A stretch of 58,199 nucleotides of DNA from Oscillospiraceae bacterium (GCA_017847885.1 JAGAUA010000030.1:1-58199), one strand, 5' to 3'. Shown: positions 6,710-16,389, counted from the first letter of the stretch. Program-made: numbers and translations. Notes: generated by a model not told the origin, from the letters alone.

Positions 6710-7714
6710 ATGAACGCTACCATAAAAGATGTTGCCAAGGCGGCAGGTGTTTCTGTTGCAACGGTTTCAAGGGTACTGAACAAAAGCGCTACCGTTTCCG
6801 TTGCCGCTACCGAACAGGTCAACAACGCTATCAAGGAGTTGGGATACAGTCCCAACTTTTTAGGAAGAAATCTCAGAAAATGCGAGACAAATGTTATTCT
6901 TGCCATTATCCCGTCAACTGAGCAAACCTTTTACAGCGACATTATCAGGGGTATGCAGGCTGCCGCTTCCGAATCGGGATACGATATTCTTATCAGTACC
7001 TCAAACAGTACGTACAGCATAGAAATGCGCCTGCTGAACATGGTTTTTAACAGAACCGTTGACGCTGCCATTCTGCTTGGTACTCAGCTTGACAGGCAGA
7101 CCCTTACGGAGCTGAACGAACGTCACTACATCGCGTTATGCTGTGAGCGCTCGGAGGGTGCGGAGCTTCTTACCGTTACCGTTGACGACGAGGGCGGAGC
7201 TTTTTCCGCGGTTGAAAATATGATAAAAAAAGGGCACAGAAAAATCGGCATAGTTTCCACAGATGTAAACGCGCTTTCAGCAGAGGACAGAGAAACGGGC
7301 TATAAGCGTGCGTTAAAAAAATATAACATTGAATACAAAGATGAATACGTCTATCGGGGAACGTACGACTTTATTCACGGAAAAAAAGCGTTTGATTATT
7401 TCATGTCTCTTCCCGAGCCGCCTACCGCTATTTTCTGCATTTCCGACCTGCTTGCTGTCGGAACGATAAAGGAAGCCCTCAATCGGGGTTACGAAATCGG
7501 AAAGGATATTTCCGTATGCGGCTTTGACAATATTCAGCTAAGCGAGTTGTATACTCCCGGAATAACCACCGTTGAGCAGCCATGTTACAGCATCGGGCGG
7601 ACGGTTGTTGAGGAGCTTATCCGAAGCATTAACAACGAAACAAAGTCAAACAAGCACATAAAGCTGCCGTACAGGCTGGTGGAACGTGAATCGGTTGGAG
7701 AATACAATAAGTAA
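6710..7714 (+). CDS. LacI-family transcriptional regulator
   Basis: A repressor-type regulator of 334 residues. The N-terminal helix-turn-helix ATIKDVAKAAGVSVATVSRVLN (written as two parts: ATIKDVAKAAG and VSVATVSRVLN) and hinge are followed by a periplasmic-binding-protein-like effector domain, with FYSDIIRGMQ at its start and PTAIFCISDLLAVGT and DISVCGFDN late. The effector is probably a sugar or sugar phosphate, but no sugar genes are adjacent, so the target is unknown. ATG 6710 is clearly the family start, although only a weak GAGG lies 14 bases before it and a consensus AAAGGAG lies 45 bases before it. A cre-like palindrome overlaps its promoter. Confidence 0.9.
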   Translation: MNATIKDVAKAAGVSVATVSRVLNKSATVSVAATEQVNNAIKELGYSPNFLGRNLRKCETNVILAIIPSTEQTFYSDIIRGMQAAASESGYDILISTSNSTYSIEMRLLNMVFNRTVDAAILLGTQLDRQTLTELNERHYIALCCERSEGAELLTVTVDDEGGAFSAVENMIKKGHRKIGIVSTDVNALSAEDRETGYKRALKKYNIEYKDEYVYRGTYDFIHGKKAFDYFMSLPEPPTAIFCISDLLAVGTIKEALNRGYEIGKDISVCGFDNIQLSELYTPGITTVEQPCYSIGRTVVEELIRSINNETKSNKHIKLPYRLVERESVGEYNK

Positions 7715-7721
7715 AAAAATA

Positions 7722-7748
7722 ACGGGCGGAAATTATCCGTCCGTTTTT
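7722..7748. terminator. Bidirectional terminator between the LacI-type gene and hslO
   Basis: ACGGGCGG (7722-7729) and CCGTCCGT (7737-7744) with a seven-base loop, TTTTT on the plus side and a T-rich stretch on the minus side. It separates two convergent genes. Confidence 0.8.
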
Positions 7749-7763
7749 GTATTTTAACCCGTT

Positions 7764-8636
7764 TTATCTGTTGCTTAAAGCAATTATTTCGTCCTTTGAA
7801 AAATTATATTTCTTTTCGCAGAAGTGGCAGCACACCTCGATGCTTTCCTCTTCCTCGGACATTTTCGTCAGTTCTTCCCTGCCGAGGCTTATCAGCGCTT
7901 TTTCCACGCGCTCCTTGCTGCAATCGCACCTATACTCTGCGTTAAATGAATCAAGCTCATTCGGCTCAAGTCCCTCAAGCACGCGCATTGCTATATCCGC
8001 CGCGGACATACCCGAACTGAGCATTTCCGTCACAGGCTTCAGCGTTTTTACGTTTGCCTCAAGCTTGTCTATGCAGCTTTCGTCCGCAAAGGGAAGAAGC
8101 TGAATAAGATACCCTCCCGCAGCCTTTACCGTAAGGTCGGGATTTACAAGCACGCCCAAGCCGCACACCGTAGGTATCTGCTCGCTAGTCGCAAAATAAT
8201 TTGCAATGTCCTCGGCAATCTCTCCCGAAACAATTGGGACCTGTCCCACATACGGCTCTTTCAGCCCCAAGTCCTTGACCACGGAAAGCGTACCGTTATT
8301 GCCTACCGCACCTGCAACGTCCAGCTTTCCGAACTTGTTAAGAGGTATTTCAACGACCGAGTTGCCAACGTAGGATTTCACGTTTCCCCTGCTGTCGGCA
8401 ACAGCTATAAGAATTCCCGAGGGTCCGCCGCCGTCCATACGAAGTGTAACGCTGTCGTTATCGCCCTTTAAGCCGATTCCGATAAGCGAAGCGGCTATTG
8501 AGAGACGTCCGAGAGCCGCCGTTACCACAGCGGAGGTTTTGTGTATCTGTTCTATTCTTGAAACGATATCCGTCGCGTCTATTGCCGTAGCCACAACAGA
8601 AGCGTCAGCCGAAATTGTACGAACTATTTTTGCCAT
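7764..8636 (-). CDS. hslO: Hsp33 redox-regulated chaperonin
   Basis: A cytoplasmic holdase chaperone switched on by oxidation; about 290 residues, normal length. The N-terminal domain carries the family motifs LGRLSIAASLIGIGLKG and MDGGGPSGILIA. The C-terminal zinc redox switch is present as C-D-C and, about 30 residues later, C-H-F-C, so the sensing centre is intact. A start 12 bases upstream (MVIAMAK) is possible, but GGAG would abut it; ATG 8636 gives the usual MAKIVRTIS opening. It follows a methyltransferase gene by about 40 bases and ends at a bidirectional terminator. Confidence 0.93.
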   Translation of the reverse strand: MAKIVRTISADASVVATAIDATDIVSRIEQIHKTSAVVTAALGRLSIAASLIGIGLKGDNDSVTLRMDGGGPSGILIAVADSRGNVKSYVGNSVVEIPLNKFGKLDVAGAVGNNGTLSVVKDLGLKEPYVGQVPIVSGEIAEDIANYFATSEQIPTVCGLGVLVNPDLTVKAAGGYLIQLLPFADESCIDKLEANVKTLKPVTEMLSSGMSAADIAMRVLEGLEPNELDSFNAEYRCDCSKERVEKALISLGREELTKMSEEEESIEVCCHFCEKKYNFSKDEIIALSNR

Positions 8637-8674
8637 TGCAATGACCATGCTCCGTAAAAGAGCATATCTCCTTT

Positions 8675-9424
8675 CTAATGCACCTTTCTTGCCACATAAA
8701 CAAGCTTTTCGCTGTTTTCCTTTGGCGGAAGCACCGTATCGTAATCATATTTTGCCGCAATTTCAAAGCCGCAGCGCACAAGCAGGTCGTCCATTACCTT
8801 TTCGTCAAAAGCAATTTCCGAAAAGCTTTCGTCATACCTTAGGTATGAGTCGTCCTCCCGGCGCTCAAAGAAATCCAGCGAGATATCAACACGATTATCC
8901 TGCTCGGAATAGGTGTTCTGCCAAACGCAGTAAACATCGTCCATGTCATAAATAAAGGTGTTGTTTCCAAGCACCTCCCGATGCTTGTACGGCGTATTTA
9001 CATCAAAAATAAACAAACCGCTCGGCTCGCAGAAAAGCGACACCCTCTGCACGGTTTTCTCGACAGCTTTAAGGTCGGGAAGATGATTGAGGCTGTCAAG
9101 AGCGCAAATCGTTACGTCGATAGTGCCGAACATATCAAGCTTTGTCATGTCCTGACAAAGGTACTGGATATTCGCTCCGCTTTCAAACTTCTTTTCAATA
9201 GCGGCATTAAGCATATCCTCCGAGCCGTCAACGCCGATAACATCGTACCCCAACCTGCTCATTTCCTCCGAAAGGCTGCCTGTTCCGCAGGCAAGGTCAA
9301 GCAGCAGGTTTTTCTTGCCGTTATGCTTTTTAACCAGCATATCGAAATACTCCGCCCTGCTTTTATAGGAAATGTTGCCTGTAAGGGTATCGTAAAAATA
9401 CGAAAAACTGCGATAACCGCTCAT
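8675..9424 (-). CDS. Class I SAM-dependent methyltransferase, substrate unknown
   Basis: A 249-residue Rossmann-fold methyltransferase. Motif I is LLLDLACGTGSL (about 40-51), the acidic residue of motif II is in VIGVDGS, and ICALDSLNHL is the motif IV region. The C-terminal cap (about 150-249) is of the type found in uncharacterised Firmicute small-molecule methyltransferases, often followed by a YLRYDESF-type strand. The start overlaps the yerC stop (TAATGA), showing tight coupling. Sequence does not reveal the substrate. Confidence 0.85.
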   Translation of the reverse strand: MSGYRSFSYFYDTLTGNISYKSRAEYFDMLVKKHNGKKNLLLDLACGTGSLSEEMSRLGYDVIGVDGSEDMLNAAIEKKFESGANIQYLCQDMTKLDMFGTIDVTICALDSLNHLPDLKAVEKTVQRVSLFCEPSGLFIFDVNTPYKHREVLGNNTFIYDMDDVYCVWQNTYSEQDNRVDISLDFFERREDDSYLRYDESFSEIAFDEKVMDDLLVRCGFEIAAKYDYDTVLPPKENSEKLVYVARKVH

Positions 9425-9726
9425 TATTTGCTATTTTCTCCGTTATTCATGCGGTCAAACACAAGTGCATAGCCGTCACTGCCGTAGCTTAACGTTCTGT
9501 TCACGCGGCTGATAGTTGCCGTGCTTGCGCCTGTTTCCTCAACGATAGAGCTGTAAACCTTTTTCTGAACAAGCATTTTAGCAACCTGCATTCTCTGGGA
9601 AATAGCTTTCAGCTCCTTTATAGTGCAGAGATCCTCAAAAAAAGCGTAGCACTCGTCAACCGTTTCAAGAGTAAGTATCGCTTTGAAAAGCTCGTCCATA
9701 TTTTCATCTTTAAGCTTTGTATTCAT
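9424..9726 (-). CDS. YerC/YecD-family TrpR-like DNA-binding protein
   Basis: A 100-residue all-helical repressor of the TrpR superfamily. The segment LCTIKELKAISQRMQVAKML followed by GASTATISRVNRTLSY is the characteristic YerC helix-turn-helix. Comparative genomics in Firmicutes has linked YerC-like proteins (called HisR) to control of histidine biosynthesis. This window holds a complete-looking his promoter with a perfect dyad at 40765-40786, which is a candidate target. Good SD (AAAGGAAC) before the ATG. First gene of an operon with the methyltransferase and hslO. Confidence 0.88.
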   Translation of the reverse strand: MNTKLKDENMDELFKAILTLETVDECYAFFEDLCTIKELKAISQRMQVAKMLVQKKVYSSIVEETGASTATISRVNRTLSYGSDGYALVFDRMNNGENSK

Positions 9727-9770
9727 TATGAAATGTTCCTTTCTGTTATAGTTTTGCTTTGCTGTTTCTT

Positions 9771-9799
9771 ATTTTAACACATCATAGTGAAAAAGTAAA
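9771..9799 (-). promoter_or_regulatory. Promoter of the yerC operon
   Basis: On the minus strand TTTACT (9799-9794), 17 bases, TAAAAT (9776-9771), about 45 bases before the yerC start. Confidence 0.6.
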
Positions 9800-9812
9800 T
9801 AGCTTTTTTAAA

Positions 9813-11114
9813 TTATTCCAAATCATTTCTGATTATATCATCGAGTGTTTCGCGCTTAACGACAACTCTTGAGCCGCCGTCCTTGACCATTACGACCGCA
9901 GGCTTGGGTATCCTGTTGTAGTTTGAGGACATGGAGTAGTTGTATGCGCCTGTTGCAAGGACAGCAAGTGTATCCCCTGCTTCGACCTGCTGGATAGGCA
10001 TACCCTCGCCGATGAGGTCGCCGCTTTCGCAGCACTTTCCTGCCACGGTAACAACATTATCCTTGGGAGCAGAAGCCTTGTTTGCCACAACAACATCGTA
10101 CTTGGACTTATACAGAGCATATCGGGGGTTGTCGCACATACCGCCGTCGATAGAAACGTAGGTACGGATATTGGGGATATTCTTTATTCCGCCCACGGTG
10201 TAAAGCGTAATTCCCGCAGGTGCTGCAATTGAACGTCCAGGCTCGATAAGGATAAATGGCAGCTTGAGATTTTTCTCGCCGCAAAGCGCCTTTACCTTTT
10301 CGGAAACCTTTTCCATGTACTTATCGTAGGCAACGGGAGTATCCTCCTCGGTATACTTGATACCAAAGCCGCCGCCCAGATTAAGCTCCTTTATCTCATA
10401 ATTAAGCTCGTTCTTGATTTTTTCGATAAAGCCGATCATAACCTCAGCAGCGTGTACAAAGGGGTCGATATCGAAGATCTGGCTGCCGATATGACAGTGA
10501 ACGCCGATGAAATTGATATTGTCAAGGGAAATAGCCTTCTTGACAGCCTCAAACGCCTCGCCCGTTTCAAGAGCAAAGCCGAACTTGCTGTCGATCTGAC
10601 CCGTTCTTACAAAATCGTGGGTATGAGCGTCAATGCCGGGCTTGATGCGGTACATAATATTTGCCTTTACGCCTGCCTTTAAAGCAATTTTGTTAAGGCG
10701 CTCAAGCTCGAATATATTATCCACGATTATTCTGCCGACCTTATGCTCAATAGCAAGGGAAAGCTCCTCGTCGGTTTTGTTGTTGCCGTGGAAGCATACC
10801 TTATCCATTGGGAAGCCCACGCTTGCCGCGGTATACAGCTCGCCCTCGGACACAACGTCAAGACCTATTCCCTCGTCCATCATGATTTTGCACATCGCCT
10901 TGCAGCAGAACGCCTTGCTCGCATAGCACACAAGTCCCTCGCCGCCGTAGTATCTGTCCATAGACTGCTTAAAGCTTCTGCAATGCTCGCGGATAAGATC
11001 CTCGTCCATAACATAAAGGGGCGTGCCGTACTTTGAGGCTAACTCTACGGTATCGATACCCCCTATGGTAAGATGATCTTTTTCGTTTACTGCAAGATTT
11101 TTTGATACAAACAT
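9813..11114 (-). CDS. lysA: Diaminopimelate decarboxylase
   Basis: PLP-dependent decarboxylation of meso-diaminopimelate to lysine, the last step of lysine synthesis; 433 residues, normal length. The PLP lysine is in VCYASKAF, and the HCHIGSQI and GGGFGIKY motifs of the alanine-racemase-like barrel are present. The substrate-binding CCESGDLIGEG motif lies in the C-terminal barrel. A longer frame begins at GTG 11141, but AAAGGAGAGG sits just before ATG 11114, which is therefore the start. It follows engB directly, so it is read from the lon-engB-lysA transcription unit. Confidence 0.95.
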   Translation of the reverse strand: MFVSKNLAVNEKDHLTIGGIDTVELASKYGTPLYVMDEDLIREHCRSFKQSMDRYYGGEGLVCYASKAFCCKAMCKIMMDEGIGLDVVSEGELYTAASVGFPMDKVCFHGNNKTDEELSLAIEHKVGRIIVDNIFELERLNKIALKAGVKANIMYRIKPGIDAHTHDFVRTGQIDSKFGFALETGEAFEAVKKAISLDNINFIGVHCHIGSQIFDIDPFVHAAEVMIGFIEKIKNELNYEIKELNLGGGFGIKYTEEDTPVAYDKYMEKVSEKVKALCGEKNLKLPFILIEPGRSIAAPAGITLYTVGGIKNIPNIRTYVSIDGGMCDNPRYALYKSKYDVVVANKASAPKDNVVTVAGKCCESGDLIGEGMPIQQVEAGDTLAVLATGAYNYSMSSNYNRIPKPAVVMVKDGGSRVVVKRETLDDIIRNDLE

Positions 11115-11137
11115 TTTATACCTCTCCTTTCGGGTGT

Positions 11138-11722
11138 TCACTGCTCTGTTGCCTCTTCGATAACCGCGCGGACTTTCTCTGCGCCCTCTCCCGTTACCGA
11201 AGAAAATTCAATTGTTTCGATTTGGTCAAAATAAGGTATTTCCTCGGCAAAGCCGTTCATGCGCTCTTCCCGTTGCTTTTTTGAAAGCTTGTCCGCCTTG
11301 GTAAACACAATTATAAAGGGCTGCTCCCGTTCAATAAGAAAATCTATCATTTGCAGGTCGTCCTTTGAGGGCGGATGGCGCATATCAATAAGCTGAATGA
11401 CCAGCGCAATATCGCGGTCGGACATGAGATACCCCTCGATAAGCTCTGACCAGCGTGTCTTTTCGCCCTTTGCGACCTTTGCATAGCCGTAACCCGGCAG
11501 GTCGACCATAAAGCGGTCGTCCACGCTGTAAAAATTTATGGTTGCGGTTTTTCCCGGCACGGACGAGACCCGTGCAAGGTTTTTGCGGTTGAATATTTTA
11601 TTGATAAGCGAGGATTTGCCCACGTTGGAACGTCCCGAAAAAGCCACCTCGGGCTTCTGGGGTTTGGGTATCTGCTTAAACTGACCGTATGACGCGTAAA
11701 ATTCTGCTTTGTTAAAGTTCAT
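11138..11722 (-). CDS. engB: Ribosome biogenesis GTPase YsxC/YihA
   Basis: A small TRAFAC GTPase needed for assembly of the 50S ribosomal subunit; 194 residues, full length. G1 is GRSNVGKSSL, G3 is DLPGYGYAK and G4 is FTKADK; the YsxC lead EVAFSGRSN and the SSVTGEG (G5-like) element are also present. It stands 14 bases after the lon stop, matching the lon-ysxC pairing seen in Bacillus, and lysA follows. Confidence 0.95.
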   Translation of the reverse strand: MNFNKAEFYASYGQFKQIPKPQKPEVAFSGRSNVGKSSLINKIFNRKNLARVSSVPGKTATINFYSVDDRFMVDLPGYGYAKVAKGEKTRWSELIEGYLMSDRDIALVIQLIDMRHPPSKDDLQMIDFLIEREQPFIIVFTKADKLSKKQREERMNGFAEEIPYFDQIETIEFSSVTGEGAEKVRAVIEEATEQ

Positions 11723-11736
11723 ATTCAGCCTCCGAT

Positions 11737-14127
11737 TTATGAACGCACCGTGCCGCGCTTGCTTCCCGAAGAGCGCTTTGTCTTGGCATACTTAGGCTCT
11801 GCTTTCACCAGCGCAGTATCGAGAACGTCCGTAATTTTCTCGGCAAACACAAATTCCACGTTTTCCTTAACGGCGTTGTCAACCTCTTCAAGGTCGCCCT
11901 TGTTGTCCTTGGGAATGATGACCGTTTTCATGCCTGCCTTGTACGCAGCCATGGTCTTTTCCCGAAGTCCGCCGATGGGAAGAACGTTGCCGTGCAAGGT
12001 TATCTCGCCCGTCATTGCAACATCGTGGCGCACGGGTATATTCGCAAGCGCCGAAACTAAAGCGGTTGCCATAGTCACGCCTGCTGACGGACCGTCCTTG
12101 GGAGTCGCGCCCTCGGGAGCGTGAATGTGGATATCCTTTTCCTTGTAGAAATCGGGTGAGATACCGTACTTATCCGCAATGCTTCTCACATAGCTGACAG
12201 CTATCTTGGAGCTTTCCTTCATAACATCGCCCAGCGAGCCTGTAGTTTCGACAGTACCCTTTCCGTCAAAAACGGAAACCTCAAGGGGCATGATAACTCC
12301 GCCCACGGACGTCCAGGCAAGGCCGTTTACCATGCCTATCTCGTCCTTCTTGGAGAACTCGTCATCAAGGTATTTCTTTGCGCCGAGGAACTGCTCGATA
12401 TTACTGCCGCTGATTCGCACGGATTTCTTTTCGCCGCTGACAATGACTTTCGCAGATTTTCTGCAAAGCTCTGCGATACGGCGTTCAAGGGTACGCACGC
12501 CTGCTTCCTTGGTGTAATTGTCGATAAGCACATACAGCGCGTCGTCGGAAATTTTCAGCATTGCAGCCTTTAATCCGTTGGCCTTAAGCTGTTTGGGAAC
12601 AAGGTGCTTCTTGGCAATATTGAATTTTTCCTCACGGGTATAGCTTGTAAGCTCGATAATGTCCATTCTGTCAAGCAGCGGTGCATCTATCGTCTGGGTA
12701 GTGTTTGCGGTTGTCACAAACAGAACGTTGCTCAAATCAAAGGGCACTTCGATATAGTGGTCGCGGAAAGCGCTGTTCTGCTCGCTGTCAAGCACTTCAA
12801 GGAGCGCCGATGACGGGTCGCCGCGCATATCGTGGGACATCTTATCTATCTCGTCAAGAAGAATAAGGGGATTTTTGCTGCCTGCAAGCTTCATTGCATT
12901 GATTATTCTTCCCGGCATTGCGCCTATGTATGTTTTTCTGTGACCTCTTATGTCGGACTCGTCACGCACGCCGCCCAATGAGACGCGCTGATAGCTTTTT
13001 CCGAGCGCCCTTGCAATTGACTTGCCGATAGAGGTCTTGCCCACGCCCGGAGGTCCAACAAGGCATATTATCTGCCCTTTTATGTCGGGTTTAAGCTGCC
13101 TTACCGCAATATTTTCAAGTATTCTTTCCTTGACCTTTTCAAGCCCGTAGTGGTCCTTGTCAAGCACCGCCTTTACCTTGTTGATATCGGTTTTGTCGGA
13201 AGTCATTTTGTTCCAGGGCAGCTCAAGGACGTTATCCAGATAATTGCGGATAACAAACGCTTCCTGTGAGGACTGTGACATTCTGTTAAGCCTGTCAGCC
13301 TCTTTCAGCAGCTTATCCCTTGTTTCGGGCTCAAGCTCAAGGCTCATTATTTTTTCGGTGTATTCGTCAATTTCTTCTTGATATTCATCGTCCTCACCCA
13401 GCTGGCTTGCGATAGCCTTCATCTGCTCTCTGAGGTAGTACTCTCTCTGGCTGTTATCAAGCTGGTCGCGGACGCGCTCCTGAATACTCCGCTCGATACC
13501 GATGACCTCGACCTCACGAGAAAGCATGGCAAGGAGCATACCCAGACGCGAAATGATATGGCTTTCTTCAAGGAGCATTTCCTTATCCTCAACCGCAAGG
13601 GGGATATTGAACACCAGCGCTTCAAATATCTTGAAGGGGTCGTTTTCGTTCATTACAGCGGTGATGAGTTCCTTGGGCATACGGGGCATAACTGTCGAAT
13701 ACTGGTAAAACACCTGCTTCAGCGCGCGTATTACCGCCTCTATCTCAACGTCCTCCGTGCCTATTCTCGACACTTCGGGGAACGCCTTTATATTCGCAAC
13801 AAGATACGGCTCGCTCTGAATAATATCTATCAGCTTTGCGCGGTACTTGCCCTCAACAAGAATGCGTGTGATGTTGTCCGCGCCCTTGAGCATCTGTCTT
13901 ATTTCGGCAACAACGCCGACTTTATATAAATCCTTGACAGTTGGATCTTCGACCGAATCGTCCTTCTGGGCGGTAAGAAAAATCAGCTTGTCACCGCTCA
14001 TGGCTTTTTTAAGTGCAGCTTCGGACTTTTCGCGTGACACGTCAAAGTGCATCACAACATTCGGAAAAACAACCAGACCTCTTACCGCAAGGGCGCAGAT
14101 AGTTGTTTCTTCATTTTTAGTCCTCAT
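11737..14127 (-). CDS. lon: ATP-dependent protease Lon
   Basis: A cytoplasmic AAA+ protease degrading misfolded and regulatory proteins; 796 residues. An N-terminal LON substrate-binding domain (from ALAVRGLVVFP) is followed by a coiled linker, the AAA+ module with Walker A GPPGVGKTS and sensor regions (LLDEIDKM), and a C-terminal Ser-Lys protease domain whose nucleophile is in PKDGPSAGVTM. A frame extends 30 codons upstream, but AGGAGG just before ATG 14127 marks the real start. Its own promoter lies at 14182-14210; a small GTCGA/TCGAC hairpin sits in the leader just before the SD. Confidence 0.96.
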   Translation of the reverse strand: MRTKNEETTICALAVRGLVVFPNVVMHFDVSREKSEAALKKAMSGDKLIFLTAQKDDSVEDPTVKDLYKVGVVAEIRQMLKGADNITRILVEGKYRAKLIDIIQSEPYLVANIKAFPEVSRIGTEDVEIEAVIRALKQVFYQYSTVMPRMPKELITAVMNENDPFKIFEALVFNIPLAVEDKEMLLEESHIISRLGMLLAMLSREVEVIGIERSIQERVRDQLDNSQREYYLREQMKAIASQLGEDDEYQEEIDEYTEKIMSLELEPETRDKLLKEADRLNRMSQSSQEAFVIRNYLDNVLELPWNKMTSDKTDINKVKAVLDKDHYGLEKVKERILENIAVRQLKPDIKGQIICLVGPPGVGKTSIGKSIARALGKSYQRVSLGGVRDESDIRGHRKTYIGAMPGRIINAMKLAGSKNPLILLDEIDKMSHDMRGDPSSALLEVLDSEQNSAFRDHYIEVPFDLSNVLFVTTANTTQTIDAPLLDRMDIIELTSYTREEKFNIAKKHLVPKQLKANGLKAAMLKISDDALYVLIDNYTKEAGVRTLERRIAELCRKSAKVIVSGEKKSVRISGSNIEQFLGAKKYLDDEFSKKDEIGMVNGLAWTSVGGVIMPLEVSVFDGKGTVETTGSLGDVMKESSKIAVSYVRSIADKYGISPDFYKEKDIHIHAPEGATPKDGPSAGVTMATALVSALANIPVRHDVAMTGEITLHGNVLPIGGLREKTMAAYKAGMKTVIIPKDNKGDLEEVDNAVKENVEFVFAEKITDVLDTALVKAEPKYAKTKRSSGSKRGTVRS

Positions 14128-14181
14128 AGATAACCTCCTGCGTCGAAAAATATCGACATATAAAGTAATAGCATCATACTT

Positions 14182-14210
14182 ATTATACATTAAAACGCTG
14201 AATTTTGCAA
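14182..14210 (-). promoter_or_regulatory. Promoter of lon-engB-lysA
   Basis: On the minus strand TTGCAA (14210-14205), 17 bases, TATAAT (14187-14182). The 5' leader contains an inverted repeat GTCGA-N5-TCGAC (14142-14156) next to the SD. No CIRCE or CtsR-type site was recognised. Confidence 0.75.
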
Positions 14211-14289
14211 GTAACAAATTTATATAACAAATTTAGATTTTATCACCTATGTAAAAAAATAATGAACATTTTAATACAATTTATTGTTA

Positions 14290-14325
14290 AAAAGAAAATA
14301 CGCCTTTTTTACAAAAGCGTATTTC
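14290..14325 (-). terminator. Terminator of clpP-clpX
   Basis: On the minus strand AAATACGC, a 13-base loop, GCGTATTT and a T-rich tail, starting 11 bases after the clpX stop and ahead of the lon promoter. Confidence 0.7.
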
Positions 14326-14335
14326 AAAAATCACA

Positions 14336-15610
14336 TTATTTTTTGGGCATTTTTCTTTTGCCAATTTTTACAACAGGCTTTTCACCCTTTGTTACGCAGT
14401 CCTCCGTTACCGTAACGCTGCACACATCATTATCGGAAGGCAGTTCAAACATTGGCTGCTGTAAAATTTTCTCAACGATAGAGCGCAGACCACGGGCACC
14501 GGTATTCTGCTCAATTGCCTGCTTTGCAATTGCAGACAGCGCCGCCTGCTCAAAGTGCAGCTCGATACCGTCAAGCTCAAACAGCTTTTTATACTGCTTA
14601 ACAAGCGAGTTCTTAGGCTCGATAAGAATTTTTACCAGTGACTCCTCGTCAAGCTCGTCAAGTACCGCGATAACGGGCATTCTTCCCACAAACTCGGGAA
14701 CCATGCCGTACTTTACAAAATCCTGATGGATAACTTCCTTATAAATGCCCTTGGATTTTTCGGACTTAGTCTTTATATCCGCGCCAAAGCCGAGGGAGGA
14801 CGACTCGGTACGCTTCTGAATTATCCTGTCAAGACCGTCAAACGCACCGCCGCAAATAAACAGGATATTTTTGGTATCAACATGGATAAACTCCTGATTG
14901 GGGTGCTTTCTTCCGCCCTGAGGGGGAACATTGGACACAGTACCCTCCACAATTTTCAGCAGAGCCTGCTGCACACCCTCGCCGCTTACGTCACGGGTAA
15001 TGGAAGTATTTTCCGACTTGCGCGCAATTTTGTCGATTTCGTCAATGTAAATAATGCCGCGCTGAGCCGCCTCAACGTTAAAATCGGCAGCCTGAAGCAG
15101 CCTTACAAGCACATTTTCAACGTCGTCGCCCACGTATCCCGCTTCGGTAAGAGTAGTCGCGTCGGCAATAGCAAAAGGAACCTCAAGAGTCTTAGCGAGA
15201 GTCTGAGCAAGAATAGTCTTGCCCACGCCCGTAGGACCCACAAGAATAACGTTGCTCTTCTGAAGCTCGACATCATCCGTATCGGCATGGCTGTTTATAC
15301 GCTTGTAGTGGTTGTACACCGCAACAGCCAGCGCCGTTTTTGCTTCGTCCTGACCGATAACATACTCGTCAAGCACTTTCTTTATTTCAGCCGGCTTAAT
15401 CAGCTTAACCGGCTGCTGAACAGACTTAGCCCTGCGTGCTTCAGCCGCCCTGTCAACGCTGAGCAGGTCGTGTCCCGCAAGCATTTCGTAGCAGTAAACG
15501 ACGCACTCGTCGCAGATATTGGACGGACCGGCTGAAAACATATTCTGTACCTTGTTTTCGGGCTTGCCGCAAAAGCTGCATCTCTTTAACATTTTATCAT
15601 TTCCGGCCAT
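14336..15610 (-). CDS. clpX: ClpX, ATPase subunit of the ClpXP protease
   Basis: A hexameric AAA+ unfoldase that feeds substrates to ClpP; 424 residues. The N-terminal zinc-binding domain has its four cysteines (11, 14, 33, 36) in CSFC and CDEC. Walker A is GPTGVGKT, Walker B is [10 protein letters not shown], the pore loop is GYVGDD and the [18 protein letters not shown] region follows (in two parts [11 protein letters not shown] and VSGEGVQ). The IGF-type ClpP-docking loop is represented by LGFGAD. It follows clpP by 16 bases and must share its message. Confidence 0.97.
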   Translation of the reverse strand: MAGNDKMLKRCSFCGKPENKVQNMFSAGPSNICDECVVYCYEMLAGHDLLSVDRAAEARRAKSVQQPVKLIKPAEIKKVLDEYVIGQDEAKTALAVAVYNHYKRINSHADTDDVELQKSNVILVGPTGVGKTILAQTLAKTLEVPFAIADATTLTEAGYVGDDVENVLVRLLQAADFNVEAAQRGIIYIDEIDKIARKSENTSITRDVSGEGVQQALLKIVEGTVSNVPPQGGRKHPNQEFIHVDTKNILFICGGAFDGLDRIIQKRTESSSLGFGADIKTKSEKSKGIYKEVIHQDFVKYGMVPEFVGRMPVIAVLDELDEESLVKILIEPKNSLVKQYKKLFELDGIELHFEQAALSAIAKQAIEQNTGARGLRSIVEKILQQPMFELPSDNDVCSVTVTEDCVTKGEKPVVKIGKRKMPKK

Positions 15611-15626
15611 AAATCAAACTCCAGAC

Positions 15627-16214
15627 TTATCGTGTAAAAATAACTTTGTCAACCAAACCGTATTCGGCAGCCTCGGCAGCGCTCATAAAGTTGTCGCGCT
15701 CGGTATCCACACGAATGGTCTCAATAGGCTTTCCCGTGTTCTGAGCAAGGATACGGTTGAGATTTTCTCTTGTTCTCACCAAATGCTCGGCACGGATCTT
15801 TATATCGGTACACTGACCCGACAAACCGCCCGAGATCAAGGGCTGGTGGATCATGATTTCCGAGTTGGGAAGAGCAAGACGCTTGCCCTTAGCGCCTGAG
15901 GAAAGCAGAAATGCACCCATAGAAGCTGCAAGACCTATACAAATCGTGGACACATCGCATTTGATATACTGCATTGTGTCGTAAATAGCCATACCTGCCG
16001 TTACAGAGCCGCCGGGGCTGTTGATATAGAGGCAGATATCCTTTTCGGGATCCTGACTTTCCAGATAGAGAAGCTGAGAAACGACCAAACTTGCAGATGT
16101 ATCGTTAACCTCTTCGGAAAGCATAATAATTCTGTCCTCAAGAAGCATTGAGAAAATATCCTGAGAACGCTCGCCTCTTCCCGTCTGTCTTACAACATAT
16201 GGAACTAAACTCAT
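15627..16214 (-). CDS. clpP: ClpP, proteolytic subunit
   Basis: A serine protease of 195 residues forming the tetradecameric chamber used by ClpX (and other Clp ATPases). The nucleophile is Ser98 in GLAASMGAF, the His is His123 in MIHQP and the Asp is in the DTERD motif. Oxyanion strand SPGGSVTAG is intact. Encoded directly before clpX, behind a 176-base gap after tig that contains a hairpin at the tig end and a -10-like TATAAT at 16247-16242 without a clear -35. Confidence 0.97.
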   Translation of the reverse strand: MSLVPYVVRQTGRGERSQDIFSMLLEDRIIMLSEEVNDTSASLVVSQLLYLESQDPEKDICLYINSPGGSVTAGMAIYDTMQYIKCDVSTICIGLAASMGAFLLSSGAKGKRLALPNSEIMIHQPLISGGLSGQCTDIKIRAEHLVRTRENLNRILAQNTGKPIETIRVDTERDNFMSAAEAAEYGLVDKVIFTR

Positions 16215-16341
16215 AAAATCCTCACTTCTCCGCAGAATGTCATTATACTAATCCGATTAAAACAATACTGCACGGCAATAATTATGCGGTATTGCCTTAA
16301 AAATAATCTGTTTTTTTGTCAGATATTAGTATTATACACAT

Positions 16342-16373
16342 ACAAACCATCCTTCTGCGGAAAGATGGTTTGT
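16342..16373 (-). repeat. 10-bp inverted repeat after tig
   Basis: ACAAACCATC (16342-16351) and GATGGTTTGT (16364-16373) with a 12-base loop, 17 bases after the tig stop. It lacks a T run on the minus strand, so it may be a weak terminator or an mRNA-stabilising 3' hairpin. Confidence 0.6.
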
Positions 16374-16389
16374 AAGCAACCTATTTTGA

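Noticed and set aside
124..16300. A 16-base match TGCGGTATTGCCTTAA at 124-139 and 16285-16300
   Set aside because: With this window length roughly 0.4 exact 16-base pairs are expected by chance, and flanking bases do not match, so it is not evidence for a repeat family.
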